From Paraphaeosphaeria minitans (lineage: Eukaryota; Ascomycota; Dothideomycetes; Pleosporales; Didymosphaeriaceae), in assembly GCA_015832175.1 (NCBI GenBank), contig WJXW01000001.1:62001-126000 (forward strand): a stretch of 64,000 nt of DNA, given 5' to 3'. The position numbers were made by a program, and so were the translations under genes. Each line of letters opens with the position of its first letter. Within the stretch, counting starts at the first letter, position 1. This document shows, piece by piece, positions 10,681-21,782 of this stretch. The notes beneath the pieces were generated by a model. That model made no database searches. It saw nothing but the letters and a program-made list of their open reading frames with translations, and had not been told where the DNA came from.

Positions 10681-13600
10681 TAATTCCTAGGTGCGTCCTA
10701 GTTGTCTCTTTATAATTTCTAGCGTTTAATTATAGAAGTCGTTTATCTGTTGTTAATAGTTAAATAGGTTTTTTTTAGGTTCCTATATATTTTTACTAGA
10801 TAAATACCCTTTCCACTTAATAATGTATTCTTTAGTGTCTGTGTACGCATTACGTCCTTATAGGATTTATTCTACTTTAAACTTAGTTTCTTCCTAAGCT
10901 TAGTAACAAAAGGTGGTTTTAACTAGTGTTTTAGGGTCTGCTAGTTCCAGTAGTAATATATAGAATACTAGGTGTATCTTTACATCTAGCGGTAGTTCCA
11001 ACTTATAGTACTAGTGATATTTACTTAGAAATATAAAATAGTCTAACCTTAATATAATCTAGTTTCTTGTGTTTCTTCTTCTAAGTTTAAAGGTTCTTTG
11101 TAAGTAGATATACTTTATTCCCCTTTTTTAGCTAAGGTGCTATTTTTCGTTTTCTATTTTAATATGAAATTAATTGCTGCTAAGCTTTCTTAAGATTCTC
11201 TTAGAGTTATTAGTGTATTTTCTTTATATTTTTTGCTATATCTATGGCTTCTTTTACTTTAATTGTCGTAGGAAATTGTTAATTAAAGAGATGTAGGTGT
11301 CTTCTATAGTTTATATAGAATAGTGTATATCCTAATACTACTAATACTTTGTTATTATAGGCTAACTGTGCTATAGGTAGTAATAAAACCTAGTTATTCT
11401 TCTAACTATTATAGTAGATGCGTAGGTATGTTTCCATAGTTTAGTTTATACGTTCTGTCTATCTGTCTATTTATAGATAGTAAGCTATTAATAGCTTTTA
11501 TTTCGTTCTAAGTAGTGCTATAAGCGTTATCTAATAATTTAACGTAAAGAGCTTGTCTCTATTGCTAATAATTATTTTTAGGATTTTATAGTATCTAATT
11601 AGTTAGTCTAGGATAAGAAAAGCGAGTTCCTTTCCTATTATTTTTTTAAGACATAGAATAAGCTTAATATACTTAGTTAGTTAGTAGACTATTACTAGTA
11701 TACTATTATATTTAATTCCTGTTGTTAGATTCTTAGAGTTTAGAATTCCTATAATAAAATCTATAGCAATATCTTCCTATAGTGCTGTTAGTATTCTAAT
11801 TGCTTACATCTCTCTATATTTAAGATGTGTACTGTGTTTATTTCTCTAGTATTCTATATATTTATAGATATAAGTTATTACAGCTTCCTTAATTCCTTTA
11901 AAGGTGTAATTTCTTTAGATAAGTTCTATTATTTTTGTAATGCCTAGGTGTCTATACATAGGGTTATTATAGTATTGTTAGATAATCTCGATCTGTAGAT
12001 GTTCTAAAACTTCTTAGTTAATTACTAAAAGTTAATTTAGTTCTACTATTAGTTCTAGAGATCTATCTTTGGCTTTGCGAAGGATTATAGAGAAGGTTTT
12101 TACTTTTTCTCTTACTAGATTACTTTGTTAGCTAAGAGCGTCTGCTCTGCCATTTTCTTTTCTAGCTATATAGATGATTTTAAACTTATACTACCCTGTA
12201 GTTTATAACCATCTTTATTGTTATAGCGTAAATCCTCTAGTGCTTTAAGGCTTTAACAATAGCGTAGAGTTTTTTATTATATATATTATATTATGTTTCA
12301 GCGTTATTAAATTTGCATAAGTAATAGGTAATTAGGTGCTATTTACTATTACGTTCTTATTTAGCGTAGGCGTCTAGCGCAAGATCGCTAGCGTCTATTT
12401 TAAAGCGTAGTGGTTTATCACTTCTAAAATAAATAAGAATAGGTTCTATAATACATGCTGTCTTAAGGAGTTAGAATAACATTCTACACTTATCTATCTA
12501 TTTAAAGGGTACGTCCTTCTTTGTAAGATTTATTAAAGGTATTGTAACCTTTACATAATTTTAGATGAATTGTTAGTTAAATCTATAAAATCCTAAGAAT
12601 TCTTAGATATTCTTGGCTATTTTTAGTATTAGCTAGTTCCTAATACATTTAACTTTACTTAGTGCCATCTTAATTCCTTCTATAGTTATAATGTGTCCTA
12701 GGAATTTAAGTTATTTAACGTTAAACTTATATTTCTTAAGTTTAATACAAAGGTATACTTTATCTAGTACTTCTAGTACTGTCTATACATGCTTAGTATA
12801 GTCCGATTTGTTTTTAGAAAAGACAAGAATATTGTTTATATACGCGATAATAAATATATCCAGATGTTTATAGAGTACGTTACTAATAAGTGCTATAAAA
12901 GCTACTAGTACGTTTATAAGTCTAAAAGGTATAACCTTATATTTAAATAGTCTATAGCGTAATTAAAACGCTATTTTCTATTCTTCACGTTTCTTAATTT
13001 GTATAAGGTGGTAGCCGTCTCTTAGATCTATTATTATAAATATCTTAGCTTAAAATAGTTAATCTTGTAACTCTATAATATTTAGTAGTGAATATTAGTT
13101 CTTTATTATTATATTATTAAGTTATTAGTAGTTAACGCATATTCTATCTAATCTATCCTTTTTCTTAATAAATATAAAAGGGCTTACTGCTAGTAACTTT
13201 AATAGTTATATATATCCTTTCTTAAAGTACTTCTTAATAAAATTACGTTCCTTAAGGAGTTCTTCTCCTATCTTACTATATAGTAGTCTAAAGGGTAGCG
13301 TCTTCCCTTCTTCTAGGTCTATTATAAAATCCTAGGGTTAATATTTAGGTAGGTTTGCTTTTCCTTCCTTTTCTATAAATATATATGTCTATTTCCTGTA
13401 CTCTCTTAGTAAGGTAAGGAGTGTGCTATTATTCTCCTTTTTACACTTCTTAACCTAGTGGTTCCTACTAGCGTCTGCTAAAGTGTACTTCTGTTTTTTA
13501 ACTATCTATTATAGTATTATGTTATTAATAACTTCCTTATCTACTATTATTTTTAGTTAATGCGTAGGCTTTGCTTATAATATATAATTGCAGCATTTAA

Positions 13601-15855
13601 ATAATATTTTCTTTATACCCTAGTTAATCTGCGGGTTGTGTATTATTAACTAAGGTAATCCTAAGACTAACTTATGCTTAGATCCTAGTAAGATATCTAA
13701 GGTGAGTTCCTCTCTATGTCCTTAGACTATTATTATAGTAGTAACCTCCTAGTATATCTAAGGTGTCTTAGGCATTAGGGATCTATTCGCAATATAGATA
13801 ATATAGAGTACTTTTTTCTCTAATATTATAAGTCCTACTTATCTTACTATCTAATAAGATATAAAGTTCTTTCCTACTTCTAAGTCTATAAGAGCTTAAG
13901 CCTATATTCCTTTAAGCTATACTAGTAGCTTAACTAATACTATGCTTACTATAGCATTTAATTTAATAAAGGCGTTTTCTTATCTAAGTTTAGGCCTAAA
14001 AAAGACATCTGTTTATATAGGTTATAATTAAGTTCTAGTGCCTAATATACATTTCTAAGCATCCGCTTCTATTATTATTCTTAAGTATATAGCTTATGTA
14101 GATTATTTTCTTCTTCTTCCTGTAAGGATGTTCTTCTATTTTTTCTCCTACAGTCTTTACTATTCCTATATACTAGTTAAATTAGTAGTTCTATTATTAC
14201 TTTTTATATAGGGCAGTTTACAAAGCTATCTAAGTGTTTAGCTATATAGTAGTATTTGTAGTCTTAGTTTAGACATATATACTAGTATAGTTGTATATAG
14301 TCTCTATTAATAAGCATATTATAGTATTTATTACCCTTTAGCGTAAAGTAAGGAAAGTATTTTACTTATTATTTATCCTAGAGGTGTTTGTTATAAGCTG
14401 TAATAGAGTAGTCTATCTATATCTATCTATAGCGCAGTTTCCTTCTAGGTTATTTCTTATTCTCCTCTTTCTCTACTTTATATTGTGTGTATATTAGTTC
14501 TTCGTAATACGTCTATATATAGAATTAGTATATAGAATTTCAGTAGTTTAGGTAGTACTTTAGTACGTAGTCTAACTTCTTATTTTTATAGGGTTGCATT
14601 TCTTTTGGTGCCTAGTAGGGTTCTATGTAGTCCTAAACATTTAGTTTATACTTAGGTGACATAGGGTTATCTTCTTCCTGCCTACTTTATAGGTAAGAAG
14701 TAAGAGATCTTAGTATCTCTTCTATATCTTCTACGTTGTAGTATATATTAGAGTTATCTTCTAAATCTTTGTATAGTTATAAGTTAAGTAAATCTAATTA
14801 CTTACTTTACTCTAGTGTAACGCGTTAGTAACTAAATAGCGTTATAATAACTTCCTATTCCTTATTAGGTTCTTAGTCCTTAATAGTTAGTATATTTAAC
14901 TTAGTTTAATAGACTTTGTTCTTTAATCTATAGTTCCTGGCTATATAGCCTAGTTTACCACATATAAAGCATTTATAGGTCTTAGTTATTAGTTATTAAC
15001 TTCTATTAGAGACGCGTTTATTAGGCTGCTTAGGGCCTATTCTTCCTCCTTTTTCTTTGCCTATATAGTTAAACTAAATATCTTCTATTAGTTCATATCT
15101 CTAGTAGTTCCTTAGCTATTACTTTTAGACAATTCTAATAGGGTTCTTATAAACTACTTTTACTAGTTATCTAAAGCTTATTACCCTAGGGTTTTAGTAG
15201 AGCTCTTATTACAATAAAAACCACTTTTTATTAATCCTAATAGTTTCTTTGTATAGTTCTTTAAGGTTAGTAATTTGTGCACTACTACGTAAGAGTTTCT
15301 TATATAGTTTCTATTTAAGTTCTTATTTATATATATCCTAAAAAGATTTATTATCCTAGTTAAGTTGCACAGCGTATCTGCGAAACTTAGCTATATACTT
15401 AGCTACTAATTATTTCTAAATTATAGTCTAAATCTTTGCTTTTGTAATAGAGTCCTTGTTAGTAATTCTAAAGAGTTATTTAAAGCATTTCTTAAAGTTA
15501 TTATAATTTTTAATAATATTAACTATATTAGTGTACTTGTTTGCGTAATTGTTATTATTATTATTATAGTCTATTTCTAGGTACTTTTTAAGGTAGAGAT
15601 AAATCTATAATCCTACATCTCTTTATATATATATCGCTGTAAAGATAACCTTTTTTTTATCTTTAAGGGGTTTATCTAAGTTAAAAAAGTAGAGGTCTAA
15701 CTAAAGAATCTAGATATTAGTTTAAAATTAATTTCTAAAGTAGAGATTAGGTTTATACGCCTTACTACTATTCTTTATAGAAGTAATTTTAGTAGTACCT
15801 AAAGCTGTAGAAGAGGTAGGAGTTTGTGAAGTACTTATATTAAGAGTGTTTAAGA

Positions 15856-16311
15856 TATTAAATTTAAAAGGGTAGCTAGTCCTAAAGGGTTAAAGTTAGT
15901 TCTTAGGCAGGAGTACTTATAAAAAGTGGAAGGTCTTATTAATATAATAGTATTTTATAAAGTATAATAAGTTAATAATTTAGTCTACTAGAATCTAAAT
16001 AATAGATTAACAAATAGATTAAATATAAGTATAAGAAGCTTATTCTCGCGTTCCTATATACTAAGTAGTCCTACACTTCCTAGAATCCTATATATCCTAG
16101 AGTCCTATATGTCCCAGAGTCCTATACGTCTTATAGTCCTGTACGGGTGAGTCCTACGCGTCCTAGAGTTTCTGTATAGGCGAGGCCTGTGCGGTCCTTA
16201 GAATCCTTAGGACCTGTGACCTATTATCTAACTGCCTAGTTAGCTAACTCTAGTGGACTAGTAGTCTAATAAGCTCGCGCCCCGCTGCTCGCGCGCGGCC
16301 GGATTCTAATA
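15856..16311 (-). repeat. 5' LTR, family B (456 bp)
   Basis: Reads TATTAAATTT...TTCTAATA on the plus strand, a complete minus-oriented family B LTR. It contains the family B array of near-repeats of CCTAGAGTCCTATA and the GC-rich GCTCGCGCGCGGCC end. Confidence 0.9.
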
Positions 16312-17612
16312 GGGCCCTTACCCTAAGGCCGCCTTAGGGCCGCCTCTACACTACTACCTTACTATAGCACAATACTTCTAAGATCTCTAAAGCTTACTTT
16401 ATAACTATAAGACGTTTTAAACTAAGTAAGGTCTAGGGTATATAATAGGCTAGGGCATAGCCCTAGCCTTTAGAAAGATCTTAAGGAAAAGAACTACTCT
16501 AAAGAAGTAGACCTACTAAAGAAAACTCTTTTTATAAGCAGCACACCCCCTTATAGAGACTTAATACCTAGAACTTATCCTTTACACTTAGCACTTATAG
16601 TTCTGTTCACTCTCTAAGGCTAGCCCATAATAATAAGTAATAATAGAAAGTTAAAGAAATATAGAGCTAATTAGCTATTATTTATATAACTAATTAGGGA
16701 ATACACATAAAAGACACCTATAGAAAAAGAGACCTAATATACTCTTAGAGTGGTTAGATTAATATAATAGATTTTAAATAGAATAACTTAACTTATTTTT
16801 TAATACTTTTTACTTAAGGCACACTATAAACACAATACTATAAAACTATAAGAATCTAGGTTACAAAGACTTCTACTATAGAAAGTAATTAAGGTACTAG
16901 TAGTAGTAAATACTTAAGCTATAGAATAAGACATAGAGAAAAGACGTTTTAAATAGTAGCTAGAAACTATAAGCTCTTAGCGTTCTTAAAAGCGCGTTTA
17001 AATAGATATAAATTAACGCTTTATAGAGATTAAGACTATTAGGAAGGCTATATATACTACTAAGGCTCTAGTAGCTTAGTAGTATAGACCTACTATATTA
17101 AGTACTATAAAGAGGGTTATAATAGTTACTATAGCTATAGCGCTTAAATCTATATATACTTAGTAGTAATTTTAGTAACTATTAGTAGAGATATCGCGTG
17201 TTCTGTACAGGAGTCGCGTTTTGCTAAGGTGGCCGGAAACCCTAGGTGGCCGGCATCTATATACGCTAGCTTACCCCTACTCCTAATACTACTTTAGGTT
17301 AGAGCATGCCACCTCTTAGCGCGTCCATGTTTAGGTGGACTGCCACCACCCAGACTAAGGGAAACTATCTAGGGCGCAGCCGATAACATATACTTTGTCC
17401 AAAAGTACATAATCTAACAATTAAACAAGCCCCGTGAAGAAGTAGAAACGCAGCCATAAAGAATATGGCTCATATTTATTCAACAACACGCCCGTATTAT
17501 CTAGTACAGTTTTATTAACAGAGGATTACAGAAGCTTCTTGCTCCTACCCCTTGCCTCTGGGGACTTTAAAGTACAAATGCTTTATTCCTATGAAAGCAG
17601 ATCAACTGCCAC
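16312..17612. other. AT-rich relic passing into normal-GC sequence; no gene seen
   Basis: 16312-17210 is RIP-like AT-rich sequence with no recognisable RT, LTR or transposase motif; it may be a degraded DNA transposon. Composition shifts to normal at about 17210, where a 10-bp motif AGGTGGCCGG occurs twice (17227-17236, 17245-17254). 17260-17612 is the 3' flank of the minus-strand UstYa-like gene and holds no open frame that I would call. Confidence 0.5.
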
Positions 17613-18369
17613 CTACGCATTTGTCCACAGTGTCGGCCTCCCATGATTTTGATCCCAACCAACATTGTATCCGCCAGGCTTCCCGCAATACGGAAACTTG
17701 GTATAGGACAGCTGTATAGCGTCTGCCCGCCACCTAGGATTTTGGATCACCTTAAGCGTCTGCTCCCCGCAGTGCAACGTATGATGCGTTGGCATGATCT
17801 GCCCGTCAATCATCCGTCCACTCGTTTGCGCGCGGTGCAACTTCCGCAGAAGAAACTGACAATGGGTTACGTGGTATTGCTGGCGCACAAAGACTGGTAA
17901 GGTTCAGTGACGTCTGGGAGGGGAAATACTTGGAGTGCCTACAGCCTGGCCCGTTGCCGAGACGGACTTCCTCGATGGGCACAATGTCCGTGTAGTTTGT
18001 GTCGCGGTAGATGTTCAAGTCGTTCTCAGCGAGATAATTGAGAAACTCCACCTCGGTCTCGGTATCCTGGCACTCTTTAGGTAGCCATGTGAAGCCAGTA
18101 ATCTCAAACACACAACCACGCGCACGCGCTTCCGCAGCTGTAGTGCCGCATTGGTCGTACTTCAGTTCCCTCCTGGGTGTTACAACCGTGAAGTAAATGA
18201 GCGGGATTAGGACTATGATGGCTAAGAGTATGATGACGGCTGGGCACAAAAATCGAGATCTTGAGTGGAGCTTTACCAAAGATGTGTCGTCGGAGTCAAT
18301 ATCGGAAAGGTCTTTGAATTTCTCCTCGTCGCACAGCGTTGTGCGTGCTGAGTGATCGGGGGAGTCCAT
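17613..18369 (-). CDS. UstYa-family (DUF3328) membrane protein 1, probable RiPP-modifying oxidase
   Basis: Two exons, 18369-17943 and 17893-17613, separated by a 49-nt intron (GTAGGC...ACTGAAC...CCAG); 708 nt, 235 residues. The N-terminus is polar and cytosolic-looking. A single transmembrane segment lies at about residues 41-63, followed by a lumenal domain with both HxxHC signatures of the family: HVTHC at 150-154 and HHTLHC at 179-184. The first motif appears only after splicing across the intron. Characterised relatives (UstYa/UstYb of ustiloxin biosynthesis, homologues in phomopsin and asperipin clusters) catalyse oxidative cyclisation of ribosomal peptides, and the HxxHC residues are required. 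It is co-oriented with the second UstYa-type gene 605 bp upstream and divergent from the repeat precursor. The start is the first Met of the frame and gives the expected short cytosolic tail. DUF3328 proteins also occur in other cluster types, so the RiPP role rests on context. Confidence 0.85.
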
Positions 18370-18974
18370 GTTGCTCTCAGCCGGGGAATAGGAGAGCAGA
18401 GAGTGACGTTGGACTCAATGGTGTCAATCTGGGTGCGGCAGGCTATCGAGAGCGCAATGGGTCAACGACGCACTCCGGCCAGGAGCATGAGAAGTCGAAT
18501 CCTTCTCGGAGTCTTTAAGATCCCGAAGGCGATGACCTACCGCTGATTGGGAGTGTCAAGAAGGTTCCACTTGAAATGGTGCGGGATCTTCGATCAGCGT
18601 TGCTTTCGAGTACCCCGCTGCATCCATGCAACTAGTAATGACATTTCTGATAAGTAACCGGTTTGATATGCTCTCGTATCCGTGCGCACAATGGTCCGGA
18701 CTAAAACAAGGATTCATGTTGGGCTGTAGGATTCACTTGCCCGAAGCAGCGTGCAGATCGTGTCCGTATTAGGAAGGTACAGTCAGATTATTGACCTACA
18801 TGTGGCCCGGTGCGGGGCTACTGTACTGTAAGGATTCAATCTCGAAACGCGATCAACGCCCTGGTCGGAGAATGGTGCCGCACGGAACTACACAGTATTC
18901 CAGCATCACGATAGCTCAGTGCACGATGATCCAGCGGATGTTTCAGCACAAAGAGCGAATATCTTCGATTCATT
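18370..18974. other. Intergenic region between the two UstYa-type genes
   Basis: 605 bp between the start of the distal minus-strand gene and the stop of the proximal one; it must hold the promoter of the former and the terminator of the latter. Normal GC, no RIP signature. Short plus-strand frames here lack coding character and are not called. Confidence 0.6.
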
Positions 18975-19934
18975 CTATATATCGTAAACTACCTGATCAC
19001 CCAATGGATCATGGACTTGAGTGTGTTCATCAACCTTGCCGGCACGATGCTCCTTTGCCCAGTCTCGGATGGCTTCAAAGTCACGACATGTGTGTGTGAC
19101 AGCGGTTGTCGGCATGAGCTGGTTATACTTGCGCCACCACACATATGGAAGCGGGGTCACGTCAGCCGAGCACATGAGACTCTGGCGAATTGAGTCGACA
19201 CAGTGATCAAGGTGCTTCATAGCCAGACCTTCAACTTCATCTGGAGAACCTTGTTCGGTTTCGTTCCAGAATAGTCGCCTGCGAAGGTGTTGCTGAATCG
19301 TATGTTAGCAGTAAAATATTTACATGGAACGCGGTGTAACTCACTAGGCAGTGAAGTTGATGGAAAACTTCAAGGATCACGACATAGTGACCTTCGTCTC
19401 CGGGGATGGGTGAAGTTCGGTTGGCAAGCTGGGCCGCGTCGCTCATTGGGATCCTACTGACTCCATCTAGTGATAGTAGCATTAGTCGCTGTGGTTTTTG
19501 GGCATGATTCTTTACTTACATTTGTGAAGTTCTTCCCATTCATGATCGAGTTCTTCGGAAGGTTTGCCTTGGTATGGGCTGGTATCGCTATCAATGCCAG
19601 CTTGAAAAATGACGTTTTTGTATTGAATGGCTGATTCCGCTGGTGCTGTCGTCCAATGTTAGCTCCAGGTTGAAGGACAGAATGGTAGAGGTGACCCACA
19701 GAAGATGGAATCAGGGAAAGGCGTTGATCTAGTTGCCATCCACGCATACCAGTTGGTGATTGTCAGAACTGCTACGAGCACCCATGGTAGCCAGCGATAA
19801 CATATCGCCCAAGGCGATGGAATCGGTGAACTTAAATAATTACGTTCTTCCGATGAGGGTTGACTTGATTTTCCATCGCTTTCTTCCTGCTCAACCCTTC
19901 GGTAGCCTCGTGCAAATGAAAATTCCATCTTCAA
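18975..19934 (-). CDS. UstYa-family (DUF3328) membrane protein 2, probable RiPP-modifying oxidase
   Basis: Four exons: 19934-19700, 19645-19520, 19466-19345 and 19292-18975; introns of 54, 53 and 52 nt with GTGGGT, GTAAGT and GTGAGT donors and CTAAC/CTAAT branch sites. 801 nt, 266 residues. A transmembrane helix at about residues 43-66 follows a polar N-terminus. The lumenal domain shows the family in order: SPAESAIQY (79-87), the SPYQGKPSEELDHEW stretch (101-115), YGVSRIP (121-127), LEVFHQLHC with the first HxxHC at 156-160, and HLDHC, the second HxxHC, at 188-192, followed by RQSLMCSADVTP. All are placed as in UstYa. Splicing restores each conserved block in frame, which strongly supports the model. 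It starts 717 bp from the divergent precursor gene. Expected role: copper-dependent-type oxidative cross-linking of the Tyr-containing core in the secretory pathway, inferred from family and context. Confidence 0.93.
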
Positions 19935-20035
19935 CTCTACGAAAAGGTTGGAAGAGAGGGACGGTTAAGAAAGTAAAGCACTTGAAGTGAGTGCAAGAAC
20001 AATGCCGTTCGGGTTGACAGTCGGACTTGGGTGTC

Positions 20036-20084
20036 CTGCGGGAGGGGCCAGTTGAGTGCCTTGCGAGAGGGGCTAGTTGCGCGC
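20036..20084. repeat. Imperfect 25-bp direct repeat in the divergent promoter
   Basis: Two adjacent copies of a motif of the form TGCGGGAGGGGCCAGTTG, at 20037 and 20062 (the second reads TGCGAGAGGGGCTAGTTG). A tandem GC-rich motif in a shared promoter could be a binding site for a cluster-specific zinc-cluster regulator; that is inference only. Confidence 0.4.
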
Positions 20085-20551
20085 CGTCAAAACAAGCTCC
20101 CGGGCCAAGCTGTGATCGGCAACCAGGCAACCCGTCCAAGTCTTGATTATGCTGCCGCGTGTCACTTGCATGCATGCACAGGGTATATATCGTCTTACAC
20201 GGTGCGCTACGGCACCATTATTCCGGGTACTCTGAACGATAGATAGCTTGGGTGACCACATGACCACTAATCTGTCCAATGAGCATTAAGGCGCAGCGAA
20301 CGATCAACGTTGCACTCCACCAAGTAGAATCCTTGCGAACATTCACTCAGTTATGTGTCCTTGTTACCTTCCTCTATAGTGTTCTTAGCGTGCTCCTACG
20401 CCTATCGCATGGAATTCGGTTTGGTGTCGCTTTTGACGCTTTGGTAGATGGTCGTACTCGGCAACTGATCAGAGCAATCGAATTTGTTCCTGTCGTCAGA
20501 CATGCAGCCGTGCGACTCCCCACAGTTCTGCTGTCAAACGTGGAGCTGCTG

Positions 20552-20559
20552 TATAAGTA
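20552..20559 (+). promoter_or_regulatory. TATA-like box of the RiPP precursor gene
   Basis: TATAAGTA, 93 bp upstream of the start codon, a plausible distance for a short 5' UTR. The start context is CACCATGA, close to the fungal consensus. Confidence 0.5.
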
Positions 20560-20651
20560 GCGTGGTTCCTACCGTCCTGTATAGCTAGGCCGGTGTCTTT
20601 GTATCAAGTCAATCTCTCACCCTCGTCGCACAAAATCGTCACATTACCACC

Positions 20652-21252
20652 ATGAAGTACTCCAGCAGCATTATTTCCGCCCTTTTCGCGGCTTCCGTGC
20701 TCGCTGCCCCGGTTCCAACACCTGACACTGTAAGCTTCCTCTAGACATTGATCTTGCTCTGCCTGTCATAAAGCATCGCTCACCATTCAGGAGAGCTCCG
20801 CGTCTGTCGACCAAGCATTTTACAACGCTGCGTACTATGGATTGAAGGATAGAGAGGCTGAGTCAGAGAAGGCTAAGCGTGAGGAGGACAGCTCGGCGTC
20901 TGTTGACCAAGCATTTTACAATGCTGCCTACTATGGATTGAAGGAGAGAGAGGCTGAGTCAGAGAAGGCTAAGCGTGAGGAGGACAGCTCGGCATCTGTC
21001 GACCAAGCCTTCTACAATGCTGCCTACTATGGATTGAAGGATAGAGAGGCTGAGTCAGAGAAGGCTAAGCGTGAGGAGGACAGCTCGGCATCTGTCGACC
21101 AAGCCTTCTACAATGCTGCCTACTATGGATTGAAGGATAGAGAGGCTGGGTCAGAGAAGGCTAAGCGTGAGGAGGAGACCTCCGCTTCTGTTGACCAGGC
21201 CTTTTACAATGCTGCCTACTATGGACTCAAGGAGAGAGATGCCAAGGCATAG
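20652..21252 (+). CDS. Secreted Kex2-processed repeat precursor, probable fungal RiPP (dikaritin-type) precursor
   Basis: Two exons, 20652-20729 and 20791-21252, with a 61-nt intron (GTAAGC...TTCAG) just after the signal region; 540 nt, 179 residues. A signal peptide (residues 1 to about 19) ends at VLA-AP. From residue 28 the protein is five head-to-tail repeats of 32 residues (28-59, 60-91, 92-123, 124-155, and a 24-residue last copy 156-179). Copies 1-4 each end in a Lys-Arg Kex2 site (55-56, 87-88, 119-120, 151-152) followed by an acidic EED/EEE. The invariant part is SASVDQAFYNAAYYGLK; variation is confined to the D/E, E/G and S/T flanks, and codons inside the core differ only silently between copies. 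Signal peptide, KR-separated repeats and invariant Tyr-containing cores are the hallmarks of UstA/PhomA-type precursors, and two UstYa-type genes lie next door. The mature peptide, and whether it is toxic, are unknown. The other reading is an unmodified Kex2-processed secreted repeat peptide. Confidence 0.9.
20794..21249 (+). repeat. Five tandem 96-bp coding repeats (last copy partial)
   Basis: Copies start at 20794, 20890, 20986, 21082 and 21178, with period 96 bp (32 codons). Copies 3 and 4 are almost identical; copies 1 and 5 are the most divergent. The repeats carry no RIP mutations although the neighbourhood is saturated with them, as expected for an array whose unit is far below the length RIP recognises. 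Confidence 0.95.
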
Positions 21253-21366
21253 CAGACTACGGATTAGGACAATAGTTATAATAGTAACTTAACGTTTATT
21301 CACGTTACTTGTTCTACAATTAACAAAACAACTCTCTAAATAAAGGACTTTAACTTCTTAGAACAA
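21253..21366. other. 3' flank of precursor gene up to the retrotransposon insertion
   Basis: 114 bp of AT-leaning sequence (several TAATAGTTATAATAG-like words) that must contain the precursor terminator. The target-site duplication CTTAT (21367-21371) follows, so the insertion lies only about 115 bp beyond the stop codon. Confidence 0.6.
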
Positions 21367-21371
21367 CTTAT

Positions 21372-21782
21372 TGTTAAGATCCGAAGCCTAGGCCTCCTAG
21401 GATCTTTATATGTATCTACATTCGTTGTTTGAGCGGCACAGCACAAGAGGTCACGTAACCTAATTAGTGTGATTAGAGCGCCAAGACAACTAATTAGACT
21501 AAGCACTTAATATACTAAGCAACTAATTAGTGCTTAATTAGTTTAATTAGAGTAATTAGTGGACTAATCACGTAAAGTATATAGGAACGTAAAGATAGGC
21601 TCTTTATACTTATATTTAATCTATTTATTAATCTATTATTTAGATTCTAGCAGACTATATTATTAACTTGTTATACTTTGTAAGATACTATTATATTAAC
21701 AAAACCTTTTACCTTCTATAAGTACTCCTACCTAAGAACTAACTTTAACCCTTTAGGACTAGCTACCCTCTTAGATTTAACA
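21372..21782 (+). repeat. 5' LTR of level 0, family A (411 bp)
   Basis: TGTTAAGATCC...GATTTAACA. The left half contains family A-specific ACTAATTAG-rich palindromic sequence; the right half is shared with families B and C. Confidence 0.93.

Larger units (their letters stand above)
10062..16311 (-). mobile_element. Minus-strand family B Gypsy/chromovirus element with truncated 3' LTR
   Basis: RIP-degraded chromovirus on the minus strand. The 5' LTR is complete (15856-16311, 456 bp), but of the 3' LTR only the last 38 bp remain (10062-10099), because a family C element abuts it there. Reading leftward from the 5' LTR: gag (about 15850-14000, zinc knuckle near 14950), protease, RT (antisense of YIDD near 12840), RNase H, integrase (about 12000-11230) and chromodomain (about 10900-10750). 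An oppositely oriented CxxC/coiled-coil frame lies at 10270-10680. The sequence GGGCC follows the 5' LTR and may be half of a target-site duplication. Confidence 0.87.
19935..20651. promoter_or_regulatory. Divergent promoter region between UstYa-type gene and RiPP precursor
   Basis: 717 bp shared by the minus-strand UstYa-type gene and the plus-strand precursor, so it must carry both promoters, an arrangement that favours co-regulation. Visible elements are a TATA-like TATAAGTA at 20552-20559 ahead of the precursor, and an imperfect 25-bp direct repeat at 20036-20084. Small frames in both strands (for example 20279-20560) have no coding support. Confidence 0.6.

Noticed and set aside
16312..17210. 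Possible Tc1/pogo-type DNA transposon
   Set aside because: AT-rich and relic-like, but no terminal inverted repeats, TA duplication or DDE motif could be identified by eye.
18791..19206. Several overlapping plus-strand frames
   Set aside because: Antisense to the last exon of the UstYa-type gene at 18975-19934, whose spliced protein carries clear family motifs.
20279..20560. 93-codon plus-strand frame upstream of the RiPP precursor
   Set aside because: Sits in the divergent promoter, overlaps the precursor's TATA-like box, and has no signal, domain or splice context.
20791..21252. The 96-bp repeats as a CRISPR-like or minisatellite array
   Set aside because: The unit is an exact multiple of three, keeps frame, lies behind a signal peptide and encodes Kex2 sites; it is coding repetition.
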